A stretch of 64,000 bases of DNA from Sedimenticola sp. (GCA_011051655.1 DRKS01000003.1:62001-126000), one strand, 5' to 3'; numbered from the stretch's first letter, positions 25,538 through 36,023 are shown. The notes: generated by a model from the sequence alone, not told the origin. A program made the numbers and translations.

Positions 25538-28500
25538 ATGACCGCCCCCCAGCGCATCCGCGAAATCCCCTACAACTACACCTCCTTCTCCGACCGTGAG
25601 ATCGTGATCCGCTACCTCGGGGAGGAGATGTGGCGTCTCATCGAGGAACTGCGCGGCTCCCGCCGCACCGGGCGTTCGGCACGGATGCTGTTCGAGGTGC
25701 TGGGGGACATGTGGGTGGTGGGCCGCAACCCCTATCTGCAGGAGGATCTGGAACAGGACCGCAGGCGCCGCCGCGCCCTCATCGGCGCCCTCGAGCACCG
25801 GCTGGACCAGTTCGAGCGGCGGGCGGAAGGCAACGAAAAGGCCCTGCGGCTGCTGGCCGCCGCCCGCGAGGCGGTGGCGGACTTCGCCCGGGGGCTGAAG
25901 GACAACCGCAGGCTGCGGCGCAAGGTGGCCCGGCGCCTGGCCCGGGTGACCCGCCGGGACAATATCGACTTCGGCGGCCTGGCCCGGGTCTCCCACGCCA
26001 CCGACGCCACCGACTGGCGGGTGGAGCACCCCTTCGTGGTGGTCCTGCCGGACAGGGAAGAGGAGGTGGCGGCGGTGGTCAGGGCCTGCATCGACGCCGG
26101 GCTCACCATCATCCCCCGGGGCGGCGGCACCGGCTACACCGGCAGCGCCGTGCCCCTGGACGCCCGCACGGCGGTCATCAACACCGAAAAGCTGGACCGC
26201 CTGGGGGAGATCGAGAGGGTGAAACTGCCGGGGGTCGAGGGCGAGGTCCCCACGGTGCGGGTGGGTGCCGGGGTGGTCACCCGCCGGGTGTCGGATCTGG
26301 CCGAGGCCAATGGCCTGGCCTTCGCCGTGGACCCCACCTCCCAGGACGCCTGCACCATCGGCGGCAATATCGCCATGAACGCCGGGGGCAAGAAGGCGGT
26401 GCTGTGGGGCACCACCCTGGATAACCTCGCCTCCTGGCGCATGGTCACCCCGGACGGCGACTGGCTGGAGGTGGAGCGTCTCAATCACAACCTGGGCAAG
26501 ATCCACGAGCAGGAGCTGGTCAGCTTCCGCATCAGCCGCTACAAGGCCGATGGCGAAACCCCCACTGGCAAGCCTGAGCTGCTGGAGATCCCGGGTGCTG
26601 CCTTCCGCAAGGCGGGCCTGGGCAAGGACGTCACCGACAAGTTCCTCGGCGGCCTGCCGGGGGTGCAGAAGGAGGGCTGCGACGGCCTCATCACCTCCGC
26701 CCGCTTCATCCTGCACCGCATGCCCACGGAGAAGCGCACCGTCTGCCTGGAGTTCTTCGGCGCCGATCTGGCCGGGGCGGTGCCGGCCATCGTGGAGATC
26801 ATCGATTACCTCAAGGGGCTGGACAAGGTGGTGCTGTCCGGCCTGGAGCACCTGGACGAGCGCTACATCAGGGCGGTGAAGTATTCCACCAAGGCCCCCC
26901 GCCGGGAGCGGCCCAAGATGGTGCTGCTGGCGGACATCGCCGGCGACGACGCCGATGCCGTGGGGGAGGCCGCCTCCCAAATGGTCAAGCTGGCCAACGC
27001 CCGGCAGGGGGAGGGCTTCATCGCCGTCAGCGCCGGGGCCCGCAAGCGCTTCTGGGCGGACCGCGCGCGCACGGCGGCCATCTCCGCCCACACCAACGCC
27101 TTCAAGATCAACGAGGACGTGGTGATCCCCCTGGAGCGCCTGGCCGACTACAGCCGGGGCATCGAGCGCATCAATATCGAGCAGTCCACCGCCAACAAGC
27201 TGAAGATCGCCGACGCTGTGCTGGAGTACCTGGCCGGCGACCTGGAAGAGGCCCTGCCGGAGGGGAGCTACCAGGAGAGCGACGAGAGCCAGGCCATCCT
27301 GGAGGCCAAACAAGCCCTGGCCCAGGGGATCGTCAGGCAGGCCCGGGGCCGCTGGGAGGCCATTCTCCGGAACCTGGACGCCGGGGCCCGGGAGCAGGCC
27401 CATCTGCTGAGCGAGGCGGAGCAGGCCTGCATCCGGGAGAACGACACCCTGCTCGATCTGCTGCTGCGGCGGGACCTGGTCATCTCCTACCGCAAGGAGG
27501 TGATGGAGGAGCTGCACGAGGTCTTCCCCGGCCGGGACATGGCCCGGGTGCGCGACCGCCTCGACGCCATCCACGCCGGGATCCGCAACGAGCGCCTGTT
27601 CGTCGCCCTGCACATGCACGCCGGGGACGGCAACGTGCACACCAACATCCCGGTCCACTCCCAGAACTACGACATGCTGCACCAGGCGGACCGCATGGTG
27701 GAGCGCATCATGGCCCTGGCCGGCTCCCTGGGAGGGGTCATCTCCGGCGAGCACGGCATCGGCATCACCAAGGTCCGCTACCTGGAGCCGGACAAGCTCC
27801 GGGCCTTCGCGGACTACAAGAAAAAGGTCGACCCCCAGGGCCGCTTCAACCGGGGCAAGCTGCTGCCCGGCTCCGGCCTGGAGCGGGCCTACACCCCCTC
27901 CCTGGCCCTGGTGGAGCAGGAGGCCATCATCCTGGAGGAGAGCGAGCTGGGGGCGCTGAACGACGACATCCGCCACTGCCTGCGCTGCGGTAAGTGCAAG
28001 CCCGTCTGCCAGACCCATGTGCCCCGGGCCAACCTGCTCTATTCCCCCCGCAACAAGATCCTGGGGGCCGGCCTCATCACCGAGGCCTTCCTTTACGAGG
28101 AGCAGACCCGCCGCGGCCTCTCCCTGCGCCACTTCGAGGACATGAACGACCTGGCGGACCACTGCACCATCTGCCACAAGTGCGTGACCAAGTGCCCGGT
28201 CAACATCGACTTCGGCGATGTCACCGTGCGCATGCGCAAGATCCTGACGGACTCGGGGCACAAGCGCCGCAGCCTCGGGGGCGCGGCGGCCCTGGCCCTG
28301 CTCAACGCCACCCGCCCCCACGCCGTCCGCTGGCTGCGCAAGGGGCTGGCGGACTGGGGCTTCGCCTCGGTCAACCTGGCCCATGGCGCGGCCAGAAAGC
28401 TGGGGCTGCTGGGCAAGGGGGAAGAGCTTCCCCCCGCCACCACCGGCAGGCCGGCGGCCACCAGCCAGTTCGTCGACCTGGTGCGCCGGCCCCTGCGGGT

Positions 28501-29371
28501 GGAGGTCCCCAAGACCACCACCCGCGCCCTGCTGGGCCTGGAGGCGAAAGAGGAGATCCCCATCCTGCGCGATCCCGCCAAGGTGAGCGAGGAATCCGAC
28601 GCCGTCTTCTACTTCCCCGGCTGCGGCTCCGAGCGCCTGCTGAGCGACATCTCCCTGGCCACCCTGGCCATGCTGTTCGAGACCGGGGTGGAAACCGTGC
28701 TGCCGCCGGGCTACATCTGCTGCGGCTATCCCCAGTTCGCCGCCGGTCAGCATGAAACCGGCCACCGCATCACCACCGCCAACCGGGTGCTGTTCCACCG
28801 GGTGGCTAACACCCTCAACTACCTGGACATCAAGACCGTGGTGGTCTCCTGCGGCACCTGCATGGACCAGCTCCTCAGCTACGAATTCGAGAAGATCTTC
28901 CCCGGCTGCCGGCTGCTGGACATCCACGAGTACCTGCTGGAAAAAGGGGTCGCCCTGGAGAGCGGCAGCGGGCGCAAGTACCTTTTTCACGACCCCTGCC
29001 ACAGCCCCATGAAGCGCGCCAACCCGGTGGAGGTGGCGGCCAGGCTCATGGGGGCCGAGGTGGTGCTGAGCGACCGCTGCTGCGGCGAGGCCGGCACCCT
29101 GGGCACCACCCGCCCGGACATCGCCCGCCAGGTCCGCTTCCGCAAGTCCGAGGAGCTGAAAAAGGGCATGGCCCGACTGGGCGAAGGCGAGGTGAAGCTG
29201 CTCACCTCCTGCCCGGCCTGCCAGCAGGGCCTCTCCCGCTACACGGACGAGACCGGGCTGGAGTCCGGCTTCCTGGTGGTGGAGCTGGCCAGGGCCCGCC
29301 TGGGCGGGGACTGGCGGCGGCAGTTCGTGGAAAGGGCCCGCCACGGCGGCATCGAGCGGGTTTTGCTGTAG
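25538..29371 (+). CDS. Large FAD-linked oxidase/4Fe-4S/CCG-domain fusion (DUF3683 type)
   Basis: A 1277-residue fusion that looks like a D-lactate/glycolate-dehydrogenase-type respiratory enzyme with all subunits on one chain. Order: an N-terminal DUF3683-like module ([18 protein letters not shown]), the FAD-binding domain ([15 protein letters not shown] near 193), its C-terminal half ([15 protein letters not shown] near 736), two 4Fe-4S motifs ([11 protein letters not shown] near 814, [12 protein letters not shown] near 875), and two CCG-type domains (FPGCGSE near 1026, SCGTC near 1104, [23 protein letters not shown]). The start at 25538 avoids an in-frame ATG supplied by the end of the MITE. 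The substrate is unknown. Confidence 0.87.
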   Translation: MTAPQRIREIPYNYTSFSDREIVIRYLGEEMWRLIEELRGSRRTGRSARMLFEVLGDMWVVGRNPYLQEDLEQDRRRRRALIGALEHRLDQFERRAEGNEKALRLLAAAREAVADFARGLKDNRRLRRKVARRLARVTRRDNIDFGGLARVSHATDATDWRVEHPFVVVLPDREEEVAAVVRACIDAGLTIIPRGGGTGYTGSAVPLDARTAVINTEKLDRLGEIERVKLPGVEGEVPTVRVGAGVVTRRVSDLAEANGLAFAVDPTSQDACTIGGNIAMNAGGKKAVLWGTTLDNLASWRMVTPDGDWLEVERLNHNLGKIHEQELVSFRISRYKADGETPTGKPELLEIPGAAFRKAGLGKDVTDKFLGGLPGVQKEGCDGLITSARFILHRMPTEKRTVCLEFFGADLAGAVPAIVEIIDYLKGLDKVVLSGLEHLDERYIRAVKYSTKAPRRERPKMVLLADIAGDDADAVGEAASQMVKLANARQGEGFIAVSAGARKRFWADRARTAAISAHTNAFKINEDVVIPLERLADYSRGIERINIEQSTANKLKIADAVLEYLAGDLEEALPEGSYQESDESQAILEAKQALAQGIVRQARGRWEAILRNLDAGAREQAHLLSEAEQACIRENDTLLDLLLRRDLVISYRKEVMEELHEVFPGRDMARVRDRLDAIHAGIRNERLFVALHMHAGDGNVHTNIPVHSQNYDMLHQADRMVERIMALAGSLGGVISGEHGIGITKVRYLEPDKLRAFADYKKKVDPQGRFNRGKLLPGSGLERAYTPSLALVEQEAIILEESELGALNDDIRHCLRCGKCKPVCQTHVPRANLLYSPRNKILGAGLITEAFLYEEQTRRGLSLRHFEDMNDLADHCTICHKCVTKCPVNIDFGDVTVRMRKILTDSGHKRRSLGGAAALALLNATRPHAVRWLRKGLADWGFASVNLAHGAARKLGLLGKGEELPPATTGRPAATSQFVDLVRRPLRVEVPKTTTRALLGLEAKEEIPILRDPAKVSEESDAVFYFPGCGSERLLSDISLATLAMLFETGVETVLPPGYICCGYPQFAAGQHETGHRITTANRVLFHRVANTLNYLDIKTVVVSCGTCMDQLLSYEFEKIFPGCRLLDIHEYLLEKGVALESGSGRKYLFHDPCHSPMKRANPVEVAARLMGAEVVLSDRCCGEAGTLGTTRPDIARQVRFRKSEELKKGMARLGEGEVKLLTSCPACQQGLSRYTDETGLESGFLVVELARARLGGDWRRQFVERARHGGIERVLL

Positions 29372-29402
29372 GGCCGGAACATCATCACTTGGAGCAAGGC
29401 AA

Positions 29403-30122
29403 ATGACAGAAAACAAGCATGACCGGGAAGCGCCGGACCCCGGCGGCAACGGGCACTGGGTGCCGCCGGAGCAGCCCGGCGCCGGGCCCCGGGATGAACC
29501 CCGACACCATGCCCGGCACGAAACCGGGTACCGCTGGGGGACCCTCCTGGTCCTGCTGATGGCCACGGTGTTTATCGTGGCCTCGGTGTGGTACTGGCTT
29601 CCCGACAATGAGGGCGGCATCGGCCACAATCTCCAGACCTCCTATGCCGAGCTGCTGTCCGCGGGTGCTCTGCCCACCCAGGCGCTTACCGCCAGCTGGA
29701 ACCGGGCCAACCCCGGCGCGCCGGGGTTGGCCGGGGCGGCGTTTTTCAATGGCGCCCGGCACGCCCGCGGGCGCCTCGGCATAGCCGCGGTCCAGGATAA
29801 GGGGAGCGAGCCCAGGCCGCCGGAAACCATTCTGGACGAAATCCTTTTCGAACTGGGCCAGTGGAACCAGATCCTGTGGGTCGCCTCCCAGCGCGAACCC
29901 GGGCTGGCGTCCGGTTTCTGGCGCCGGCAAAGCGAATCGGTGGAAAAACTGCTGTCGATCCTGCCTGCCGGGGACAGCGGCGAAACCGCCGTGATCAGGC
30001 GTCACCTGAATGCCGTGTGGCCGCTGCTGCGGAATCTGGTGAAGGACCCGGCGGACCGGAAGGATCTCACCAGGCTGCGCCAACAAACACTGGCGCTGTA
30101 TCAGGCCCTGACAACAGGGTAG
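29403..30122 (+). CDS. Uncharacterised single-pass membrane protein
   Basis: A 239-residue protein starting 31 bp after the large oxidoreductase and behind GGAGCAAGG, so probably in its operon. The N-terminus (about 1-44) is proline- and charge-rich, then one membrane helix (TLLVLLMATVFIVASVWYWL). The rest is a periplasmic helical domain (LDEILFELGQWNQILWVASQ; RRHLNAVWPLLRNLVKDP). I do not recognise the family; the linkage suggests a role as a small partner or anchor of the preceding enzyme, which is inference. Confidence 0.68.
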   Translation: MTENKHDREAPDPGGNGHWVPPEQPGAGPRDEPRHHARHETGYRWGTLLVLLMATVFIVASVWYWLPDNEGGIGHNLQTSYAELLSAGALPTQALTASWNRANPGAPGLAGAAFFNGARHARGRLGIAAVQDKGSEPRPPETILDEILFELGQWNQILWVASQREPGLASGFWRRQSESVEKLLSILPAGDSGETAVIRRHLNAVWPLLRNLVKDPADRKDLTRLRQQTLALYQALTTG

Positions 30123-30157
30123 GTTGGGCAGAACGTCTTTGTGAAGCCCGGCCCGGC

Positions 30158-31210
30158 CTAGGTGGTTTGCCCCCGCCCCCCCTCCGCCTTCGACCCCAGC
30201 AGGATGGCGATCCAGCGGGTCTCCTCGCTGCTGTCCAGGGCGATCTTCACCGTCATGGTCAGGGGCACGGAGAGAAACATGCCCACCGGTCCCAGCACCC
30301 AGCCCCAGAACACCAGGGAAAGGAACACCACCAGGGTGGAGAGCCCCAGGCCGCGTCCCATGAAGCGGGGCTCGATGATGTTGCCCACCAGGCCGTTGAC
30401 CACAAGGTAGCCCATGCCGGACCAGAGGGCGGCGCCGGGGCCCAGTTGCACCAGGGCCAGCAGGAGGGCCGGGATGGCGGCGATGATGGAGCCGATGTTG
30501 GGGACATAGTTGAGCAGGAAGGCCAGGGTCCCCCACAGCACCGGGTAGTCCACCCCGATCACCCACAGCCAGGCGGCGACCGCCAGGCCGGTCAGCAGGC
30601 TGGTGAGGGTCTTGATGGCCATGTAGCGCTTGATGTTGTCGGTGACGTGTTCGAGGCGTGAGAAGGATGCCTGGGGGTCGTCCAGCGCCAGTTGCAGCTT
30701 GGAGGGAAAGCTGGAGGCCTCCAGCAGGATGAAGATCACGGTGAGCAGGATCAGGAAGGCGTTGGTCAGCATGCCGCCGAGGCTGCTCAGCCCCTGGGCG
30801 GCCATCTTCATCGCCTTGGCCGGGTCCAGCAGCTTGTTCGCCGCCTCCCTGGAGATCTCGACGCCGATGCCGCCCAGCCAGTCCAGCAGGCCGGCGGTCT
30901 GGGTCTCCAGCTTGGCCTGATAGGCGGGCAGCCGGGCGGAGAAGTCGTCCACCGAGCCGCCCACCAGGGCCTCCAGCAGCATGCCGACAGCGGCCACCCC
31001 GGCGATCACCAGGGCCAGGGCGATACCCCTGGGAATGCGCCGGTGCTGCAGAAACACCAGCGGCGGCATGGCGATGATGGCGATGAAGACGGAGAGCAGG
31101 AAGGGCACCAGGATGGGCTGGGCCTCCCGCATGCCGGCCACCAGGATGACGAAGGCGGCGGCGGTGACGAGAAAGCCGGCGGCGCCTGGGGATTTCCGGG
31201 ATTCGGGCAT
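30158..31210 (-). CDS. AI-2E/PerM-family membrane transporter
   Basis: A 350-residue polytopic membrane protein of the AI-2E (PerM/YdiK) family. There are about eight hydrophobic segments, with the family core GTLAFLLNYVPNIGSIIAAI and the C-terminal GNIIEPRFMGRGLGLSTLVV. Members are linked to export or exchange of small molecules, but the substrate differs between members and cannot be read here. It starts 9 bp from the end of the lipoprotein gene upstream, so they are likely co-transcribed. Confidence 0.88.
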   Translation of the reverse strand: MPESRKSPGAAGFLVTAAAFVILVAGMREAQPILVPFLLSVFIAIIAMPPLVFLQHRRIPRGIALALVIAGVAAVGMLLEALVGGSVDDFSARLPAYQAKLETQTAGLLDWLGGIGVEISREAANKLLDPAKAMKMAAQGLSSLGGMLTNAFLILLTVIFILLEASSFPSKLQLALDDPQASFSRLEHVTDNIKRYMAIKTLTSLLTGLAVAAWLWVIGVDYPVLWGTLAFLLNYVPNIGSIIAAIPALLLALVQLGPGAALWSGMGYLVVNGLVGNIIEPRFMGRGLGLSTLVVFLSLVFWGWVLGPVGMFLSVPLTMTVKIALDSSEETRWIAILLGSKAEGGRGQTT

Positions 31211-31219
31211 GGGGGGGGC

Positions 31220-31666
31220 CTATTTTTTCAGCGGAGAGGTGCGGATCCTGGGCGCGGCGCTGAATTCAGGGATGCCGCTGATGAGATACCAGCGGCCGGC
31301 CTCTTTATCGAACTCCCAGAGCTGGCGGTCCATCAGGCTCTTCTGCTGCTGCCGGTCTTGTTCGACATAGTCTATGCGCACCACCTGGATGACGCTGTCC
31401 TCCCCGGCGGGGGCCGCCTTTTCCATGACTTCATAGCCGGTTATCTTGATATTCTCCAGCTCGGGGGGGATCTTCGTCTTGCGCAGCTCTTCCGGCCTCA
31501 TGAAGCCATAGGCCCGCCGCAGGTAACTCCAGCGCAGGGTGGTTGCATAGGACTTCAGGGTGCTGGTCAGGGCCTTGCTCTTCTCCCTTTGCGCCAGGGT
31601 TTCGCACCCCGACAGCATAATCATGAGCAGCAGCAGGATGAGACCGGTAGCGGTGGTTCGCGGCAT
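31220..31666 (-). CDS. Outer-membrane-type lipoprotein of unknown function
   Basis: A 148-residue lipoprotein. The signal (MPRTTATGLILLLLMIMLSG) ends in a lipobox LSGC. The start at 31666 follows GGGAATC at good distance; another in-frame ATG lies at 31678. The mature domain is mixed (LRWSYLRRAYGFMRPEELRK; VEQDRQQQKSLMDRQLWEFD) and ends EFSAAPRIRTSPLKK. I see no named family. Being followed 9 bp later by the PerM-like gene suggests a shared transcript. Confidence 0.75.
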   Translation of the reverse strand: MPRTTATGLILLLLMIMLSGCETLAQREKSKALTSTLKSYATTLRWSYLRRAYGFMRPEELRKTKIPPELENIKITGYEVMEKAAPAGEDSVIQVVRIDYVEQDRQQQKSLMDRQLWEFDKEAGRWYLISGIPEFSAAPRIRTSPLKK

Positions 31667-31831
31667 TTTGATTCCCATTGTTGGCGCCAAAGCGTGGCCC
31701 ATGTTAAGCCACTGACGCGGGGCTGAGTCAAGTTGACCGGATATGGGACGATGATGTTATTTCCTGGGCACGGGCCAACTGGTGCTATGATGTGCCGTTT
31801 TTTAATCGTCAAGCCGGAGTAATGCGGAAAT

Positions 31832-33025
31832 ATGCGTGAAGATCAGGAGCCCTTGGTTGATGTCCAGGTAGGGAACAGCCGCATTACCCTGTTGGGCACC
31901 GCCCATGTGTCGCGCGCCAGCGCCGAGAAGGTGAAGGAACTGCTGGCCACGGAGGAATATGAGGCCGTGGCGGTGGAGCTCTGCCCCAGCCGCTACAATT
32001 CTCTCATCGACCCCGACTCCCTGGCCCGCATGGATCTGTTCCGGGTTATCAGGGAAAAGAAGGTGCTGATGGTCATCGCCAGCCTGGCCCTGGGGGCCTT
32101 TCAGCAGCGTATGGCCGAGCAGTTCGATATCGAGCCCGGCGCCGAGCAGCGGGAGGCCATCAAGGCGGCCCACGACAGCCACCGCCCGGTGCTGCTCATC
32201 GACCGGGAGATCGGCATCACCCTCAAGCGGGTGGCCCACAACGTGCCCTGGTGGAAGCGCATCACCCTGTTCACCGGCCTGATCGCCAGCATCATTTCCC
32301 ACGAGGAGGTCTCGGAGGAGGAGATCGAGCGCCTGAAGGAGGGCGACATCCTCGAAACCACCTTCGCCCAGTTCGCCGCCGAGCAGAAGGATCTCTATCT
32401 GCCGCTGATCGATGAGCGGGACCAGTACATGGCGGCCCGCCTGCTGGAAGAGGTGCAGCGCGACGGCCATGAGAACCTGCTGGCCGTGGTGGGGGCCGGC
32501 CACCTGAAGGGCATCCGTTCTTACCTGGAGGCGGGGGTGGGGGATCCCGGGGAAAGGATCGAGGCGCTGGACCGCATGCCCACGCCCAGCCCCTGGCCAA
32601 AGATCATCCCCTGGGTCATCGTCGTCCTCATCCTGGCGGGCTTCGGCATCGGCTTCCACCGCAGCCCGGAGCTGGGCTGGCAGATGGTGGCGGACTGGGT
32701 TCTGATCAACGGCGGGCTTTCCGCCCTGGGGGCGGGGATCGCCGCGGCCCATCCGCTGACGGTGGTCACCGCCTTTGTGGCTGCTCCGCTCACCTCCCTC
32801 AATCCCACCGTCGGCGCGGGCATGGTCACGGCGGCGGCGGAGATCTACCTGCGCAAGCCCGAGGTGGGTGATTTCAGCCGGTTGCGCAAAGACACCGTCA
32901 ATCTCAAGGGGTGGTGGAAAAACCGGGTCTCCCGCACCCTGCTGGTGTTCGTCCTCAGCACCCTGGGCTCCGCCGTCGGCACCTATGTGGCGGGTTTTCG
33001 CATCTTCGACCGGCTGGCCGGTTAG
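31832..33025 (+). CDS. TraB/GumN-family protein with C-terminal membrane helices
   Basis: A 397-residue TraB-family protein, related to PrgY-type regulators of peptide signals and to other TIKI-like hydrolases. The N-terminal strand ITLLGTAHVSRASAEKV and the AVELCPSRYNSLI segment carry the family GTAH and E-L-C-x-x-R positions, and AVVGAGHLKGIRSYL is the conserved GxxH region. The last ~130 residues contain membrane helices (PWVIVVLILAGFGIGF; LVFVLSTLGSAVGTYVAGF). The substrate is unknown. It is divergent from the lipoprotein gene. Confidence 0.85.
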   Translation: MREDQEPLVDVQVGNSRITLLGTAHVSRASAEKVKELLATEEYEAVAVELCPSRYNSLIDPDSLARMDLFRVIREKKVLMVIASLALGAFQQRMAEQFDIEPGAEQREAIKAAHDSHRPVLLIDREIGITLKRVAHNVPWWKRITLFTGLIASIISHEEVSEEEIERLKEGDILETTFAQFAAEQKDLYLPLIDERDQYMAARLLEEVQRDGHENLLAVVGAGHLKGIRSYLEAGVGDPGERIEALDRMPTPSPWPKIIPWVIVVLILAGFGIGFHRSPELGWQMVADWVLINGGLSALGAGIAAAHPLTVVTAFVAAPLTSLNPTVGAGMVTAAAEIYLRKPEVGDFSRLRKDTVNLKGWWKNRVSRTLLVFVLSTLGSAVGTYVAGFRIFDRLAG

Positions 33026-33087
33026 CCTGAACTGCGCGCCATCGTTTGGAGTCGGCATCCGTCCGGAAACGAATCCCGTACATGAAG

Positions 33088-33666
33088 TTAGGCGGCTTCC
33101 TCGTATCGTCTGCGGATGATGGCGATGGCCTCGTCCATGTGCCGGAAGCGGTGATCGCCGCCCTCGAAGATGAACAGCTCCCCCGCATCCCGGTACATCT
33201 CCGCCGCGATGCGGTAGTCGATGGTCTCGTCGCCCTTGTCCAGGAACAGGGTGGTGGGCATGCCGTCGTTGACATCCTTTATTTCGAAGCGGCGGGTCTG
33301 CTCGATGTCCTCCCGGGTCAGCAGGTAGGTCTCGCCGGTGACGAAATTGCGCTGTTCCCCTTCACGGCCGCGCAGCAGCTCCCAGGGCCGCAGGGCCGGG
33401 TTGATCATGACCAGCCGGAAGATGCCGCCGAACCGCCGGGCCAGATACTGGCCGTAGAATCCCCCCAGGGAGCTGCCCACGATCATCAGCCGGGGATGTT
33501 CCTGCTCGATTTCGCTGATCAGGCGCTGGAGGTCATAGACGGCCTGCATGGGGCGGTGGGCCGGGTAGGTGGGGCTGAGGACGGGAACAGGCGCCAGGGC
33601 CTCCCGCAGGGTCGTCGCCTTGCCCGCGGTGCCGCCGCTGTTGAGGCCGTGGAGGTAGAGGATCAT
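33088..33666 (-). CDS. yqiA: YqiA/YcfP-type alpha/beta hydrolase
   Basis: A small esterase of the UPF0227 group. The 192-residue product has the N-terminal MILYLHGLNSGG, the nucleophile elbow LMIVGSSLGGFYGQYLA (Ser in GSSLGG), the acid in FLDKGDETIDY, and the His in FEGGDHRFRHMDEA. The physiological substrate is not known; E. coli YqiA acts on short acyl esters. The ATG at 33666 abuts the heptamer repeat at 33668-33709 and lies 26 bp downstream of the ttcA stop. Confidence 0.88.
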   Translation of the reverse strand: MILYLHGLNSGGTAGKATTLREALAPVPVLSPTYPAHRPMQAVYDLQRLISEIEQEHPRLMIVGSSLGGFYGQYLARRFGGIFRLVMINPALRPWELLRGREGEQRNFVTGETYLLTREDIEQTRRFEIKDVNDGMPTTLFLDKGDETIDYRIAAEMYRDAGELFIFEGGDHRFRHMDEAIAIIRRRYEEAA

Positions 33667-33667
33667 G

Positions 33668-33709
33668 GTTGTCAGTTGTCAGTTGTCAGTTGTCAGTTGT
33701 CGGTTGTCA
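33668..33709. repeat. Heptamer repeat GTTGTCA x6
   Basis: Six consecutive heptamers GTTGTCA with one G variant (the fifth ends in G). The array spans the last codons of ttcA (its stop lies at 33695-33693) and the gap before yqiA. Related heptamers occur at 59701-59820 and, in a looser form, at 44355-44409 and 45059-45086. Confidence 0.9.
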
Positions 33710-34502
33710 GGCCTTTGAAATCGAACAGGCCGCCATCGGCCAGGTGTGACGGCACCACGTTCTGCATGGCGTGGAAGATGGTCTCGGTGCGGCCGGGATG
33801 TTCCTTCTCCCAGTCCAGCAGCAGCTGCTTGATGTGCTGGCGTTGCAGGTTGTCCTGGGAGCCGCACAGGTTGCAGGGGATGACGGGGAATTGCCGGCGG
33901 TTGGCGTAGCGGATGATGTCGTTTTCGGCGCAATAGGCCAGGGGGCGGATCACCAGGTGGCGGCCGTCGTCGGTGCGCAGCTTCGGCGGCATGGCCTTCA
34001 GCCTGCCACCGAAGAACAGGTTCAGGAACAGGGTCTGCACCATGTCGTCCCGGTGGTGGCCCAGGGCGATCTTGTTGGCCCCCAGTTCCTTGGCCACCCG
34101 GTAGATGACCCCCCGGCGCAGGCGGGAGCACATGGAGCAGGTGGTCTTGCCTTCCGGGATCTTTTCTTTGACCACGGAATAGGTGTCCTCCTCCACGATG
34201 TGGTATTCGATGCCCAGGGTGGCGAGGTATTCCGGCAGCACATGCTCCGGGAAGCCGGGCTGCTTCTGATCCAGGTTCATGGCGATGATGTCGAAATCGA
34301 TGGGCGCCCTCTTCCGCAGGCTGAGCAGGATGTCGAGCATGGTGTAGGAGTCCTTGCCGCCGCTGAGGCAGGCCAGCACCCGGTCCCCCGCCTCGATCAT
34401 GTTGAAGTCGGCGATGGCCTTGCCGACCTGGCGTTCCAGGCGTTTTTTCAGCCGGTTGAAGCTGGCGGAGTGTTTCTGCAGCATGCTTTCGGATGATGGC
34501 AT
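33693..34502 (-). CDS. ttcA: tRNA 2-thiocytidine biosynthesis protein TtcA
   Basis: TtcA uses a 4Fe-4S cluster and ATP to thiolate C32 in tRNA. The 269-residue form ([15 protein letters not shown] start) has the PP-loop ATPase motif SGGKDS near residue 47, the cluster cysteine pair CSMC near 122 and the CNLC pair near 210. A long in-frame extension upstream overlaps the zinc-finger gene in another frame and is not used. The C-terminal residues (LTTDN) are encoded by the heptamer repeat, so the end of the protein has been set by that array. Confidence 0.94.
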   Translation of the reverse strand: MPSSESMLQKHSASFNRLKKRLERQVGKAIADFNMIEAGDRVLACLSGGKDSYTMLDILLSLRKRAPIDFDIIAMNLDQKQPGFPEHVLPEYLATLGIEYHIVEEDTYSVVKEKIPEGKTTCSMCSRLRRGVIYRVAKELGANKIALGHHRDDMVQTLFLNLFFGGRLKAMPPKLRTDDGRHLVIRPLAYCAENDIIRYANRRQFPVIPCNLCGSQDNLQRQHIKQLLLDWEKEHPGRTETIFHAMQNVVPSHLADGGLFDFKGLTTDN

Positions 34503-34518
34503 CTGTGTGATTCCGGGC

Positions 34519-34875
34519 TCAGACAAATCCGAATCCCCCGCATTCCGGGCAGTCGGCATCCTCCCCGCCGCCGGCCTGGATGACGCCGGTTCCGCCACAG
34601 CCGGGACAGTCGCCGACAGCGCCCGCGCCCCGGCAGTCCGGGCACTCGCCCGGGCCGGCGGATGTGTGGCCGCCTTTATCCCGGATGACGCCGGTGCCTG
34701 CGCAGGTCGCGCAGTTTCCGATCTCGCCGCGGCCGAGGCAGTGGTCGCAATCGATGGTGGAGATGAACGCCCCGCCGCCATAGTACCGGGTAATGGTTCC
34801 CAGCCCTCCGCACTCGGGACAGCGCTCGGCGAAGCGTTCGAATCTTGCGGATTTCTTGTCATTCGTTTGCGCCAT
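34519..34875 (-). CDS. DnaJ-type zinc-finger repeat protein
   Basis: A 118-residue cysteine-rich protein with repeated CxxCxGxG units: [40 protein letters not shown] and CPECGGFG. This is the DnaJ/Hsp40 central zinc-binding pattern, here without any J domain. The count of cysteine pairs is six, enough for three zinc ions. It lies 17 bp upstream of ttcA, so the two may be co-transcribed. A role with TtcA in cluster or disulfide handling is possible but is inference. Confidence 0.84.
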   Translation of the reverse strand: MAQTNDKKSARFERFAERCPECGGLGTITRYYGGGAFISTIDCDHCLGRGEIGNCATCAGTGVIRDKGGHTSAGPGECPDCRGAGAVGDCPGCGGTGVIQAGGGEDADCPECGGFGFV

Positions 34876-34890
34876 GTCTCGTCTCCCGGC

Positions 34891-35916
34891 TCAGGCCACC
34901 TCCACCGGCAACTCCCAGTCCTCGACGACCAAAACGACCTTGCCCGTCACATGTCCTTTTTCGATCAGCCGGTGGGCCTGTGCCGCCTCTTCGAGGGGGA
35001 ATTTGTGGCTTACGTGGATCTTGAGCTTGCCGGTGTCGATCCAGCCCTCGCAGCGGCGCAGTATTTCACTGTGATGGGCGCGGGCGGCGGGGAGATTCCG
35101 CAACTGGGGGGTGAGCATCAGCTCAAAGCCGATGTTGAGATTGCGGTTGCGGGCCTCCGTCCAGTCGATGTCCGGGCCGGGATTGAGCAGGGTGACCAGG
35201 CTGCCGCCGAAGGCCATGGCGGAGATGGTCCGCCTGAAGGTTTCGGGGCCGACGGTGTCCAGGGCGATGTTTACGCCTTTGCCGTTGGTCCAGGTGTTGA
35301 CGGCGTCCACAAAATCGCGGTCACGGTAGAAGATGAATTCATCGGCCCCCATTTCCTGGGCCAGCATGGCCTTGTCCTCGTCGGCCACCGTGGTGATGAT
35401 CTTGGCGCCGCCCCGTTTCGCCAGCTGGATGGCGACGTGACCCACGCCCCCGCCGCCGGCATGGATCAACACCGTATGCCCCGGCTGGATCCGGCCCCGC
35501 TCGAACAGGGCCTCCCAGGCGGTGATCAGCACCAGGGGGGCGGCGGCCGCCTCGGCAAAACTCAGGGATTTCGGCTTGGGTGAGCAGTGGGCCTCCTCCA
35601 GCAGCGTGAATTGGGCGTAGGTGCCCTGCTCCCGCCCCAGGCCGCCGTTGCAGAACCAGACCGCGTCCCCCGGCTTGAAACGGGTCACCGCGGATCCCAC
35701 CTCCGCCACCACGCCGGCGCCGTCGCAGCCCAGCACGGCGGGCAGGTCGTCGGGGTAAAAGGGGGCGTCCTTGCGTATCTTGGTGTCGATGGGGTTGACC
35801 CCGGCGGCCTTGATGCGCACCTTGATCTGGGTGTCGGACTGGATCTGGGGTTCCACCAGCTCGGTCAGCTGCAACACGTCCGGTGGACCTGGTTTGGTCA
35901 TCTCAACAGCTCGCAT
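34891..35916 (-). CDS. Zinc-independent NADPH:quinone reductase (MDR family)
   Basis: A 341-residue medium-chain reductase/quinone oxidoreductase. The start at 35916 ([12 protein letters not shown]) matches the family and follows GGAGAG. The NADPH loop is [20 protein letters not shown] (near 145), with [10 protein letters not shown] further on. Zinc-ligand cysteines of the alcohol dehydrogenases are missing, so this is the QOR/zeta-crystallin branch. It starts 15 bp upstream of the zinc-finger gene, so the three genes through ttcA may form an operon. Confidence 0.88.
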   Translation of the reverse strand: MRAVEMTKPGPPDVLQLTELVEPQIQSDTQIKVRIKAAGVNPIDTKIRKDAPFYPDDLPAVLGCDGAGVVAEVGSAVTRFKPGDAVWFCNGGLGREQGTYAQFTLLEEAHCSPKPKSLSFAEAAAAPLVLITAWEALFERGRIQPGHTVLIHAGGGGVGHVAIQLAKRGGAKIITTVADEDKAMLAQEMGADEFIFYRDRDFVDAVNTWTNGKGVNIALDTVGPETFRRTISAMAFGGSLVTLLNPGPDIDWTEARNRNLNIGFELMLTPQLRNLPAARAHHSEILRRCEGWIDTGKLKIHVSHKFPLEEAAQAHRLIEKGHVTGKVVLVVEDWELPVEVA

Positions 35917-36023
35917 TTGTTTGTCTCTCCACGTCGTTTCCGGTAATTTGGGTGGGAATATTGACGCCCCGCCCGCTCTGCTGCAAGTGTGGGCGGCGAA
36001 TCTTCTGCACGAAGGCACACCTT

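Noticed and set aside
25520-29629. Open frame of over 1300 codons on the minus strand under the large oxidoreductase gene.
   Set aside because: It is antisense to a gene with clear FAD, Fe-S and CCG motifs; its product is Gly/Ala/Leu-rich with no motif. High GC makes long antisense frames common.
33668-33709. Heptamer array considered as a CRISPR array.
   Set aside because: Units are 7 bp with no spacers; no cas gene nearby.
34503-34862. In-frame N-terminal extension of TtcA by 120 codons.
   Set aside because: It overlaps the zinc-finger gene in another frame, is Ala/Ser/Pro-rich, and TtcA homologues start near the [12 protein letters not shown] position.
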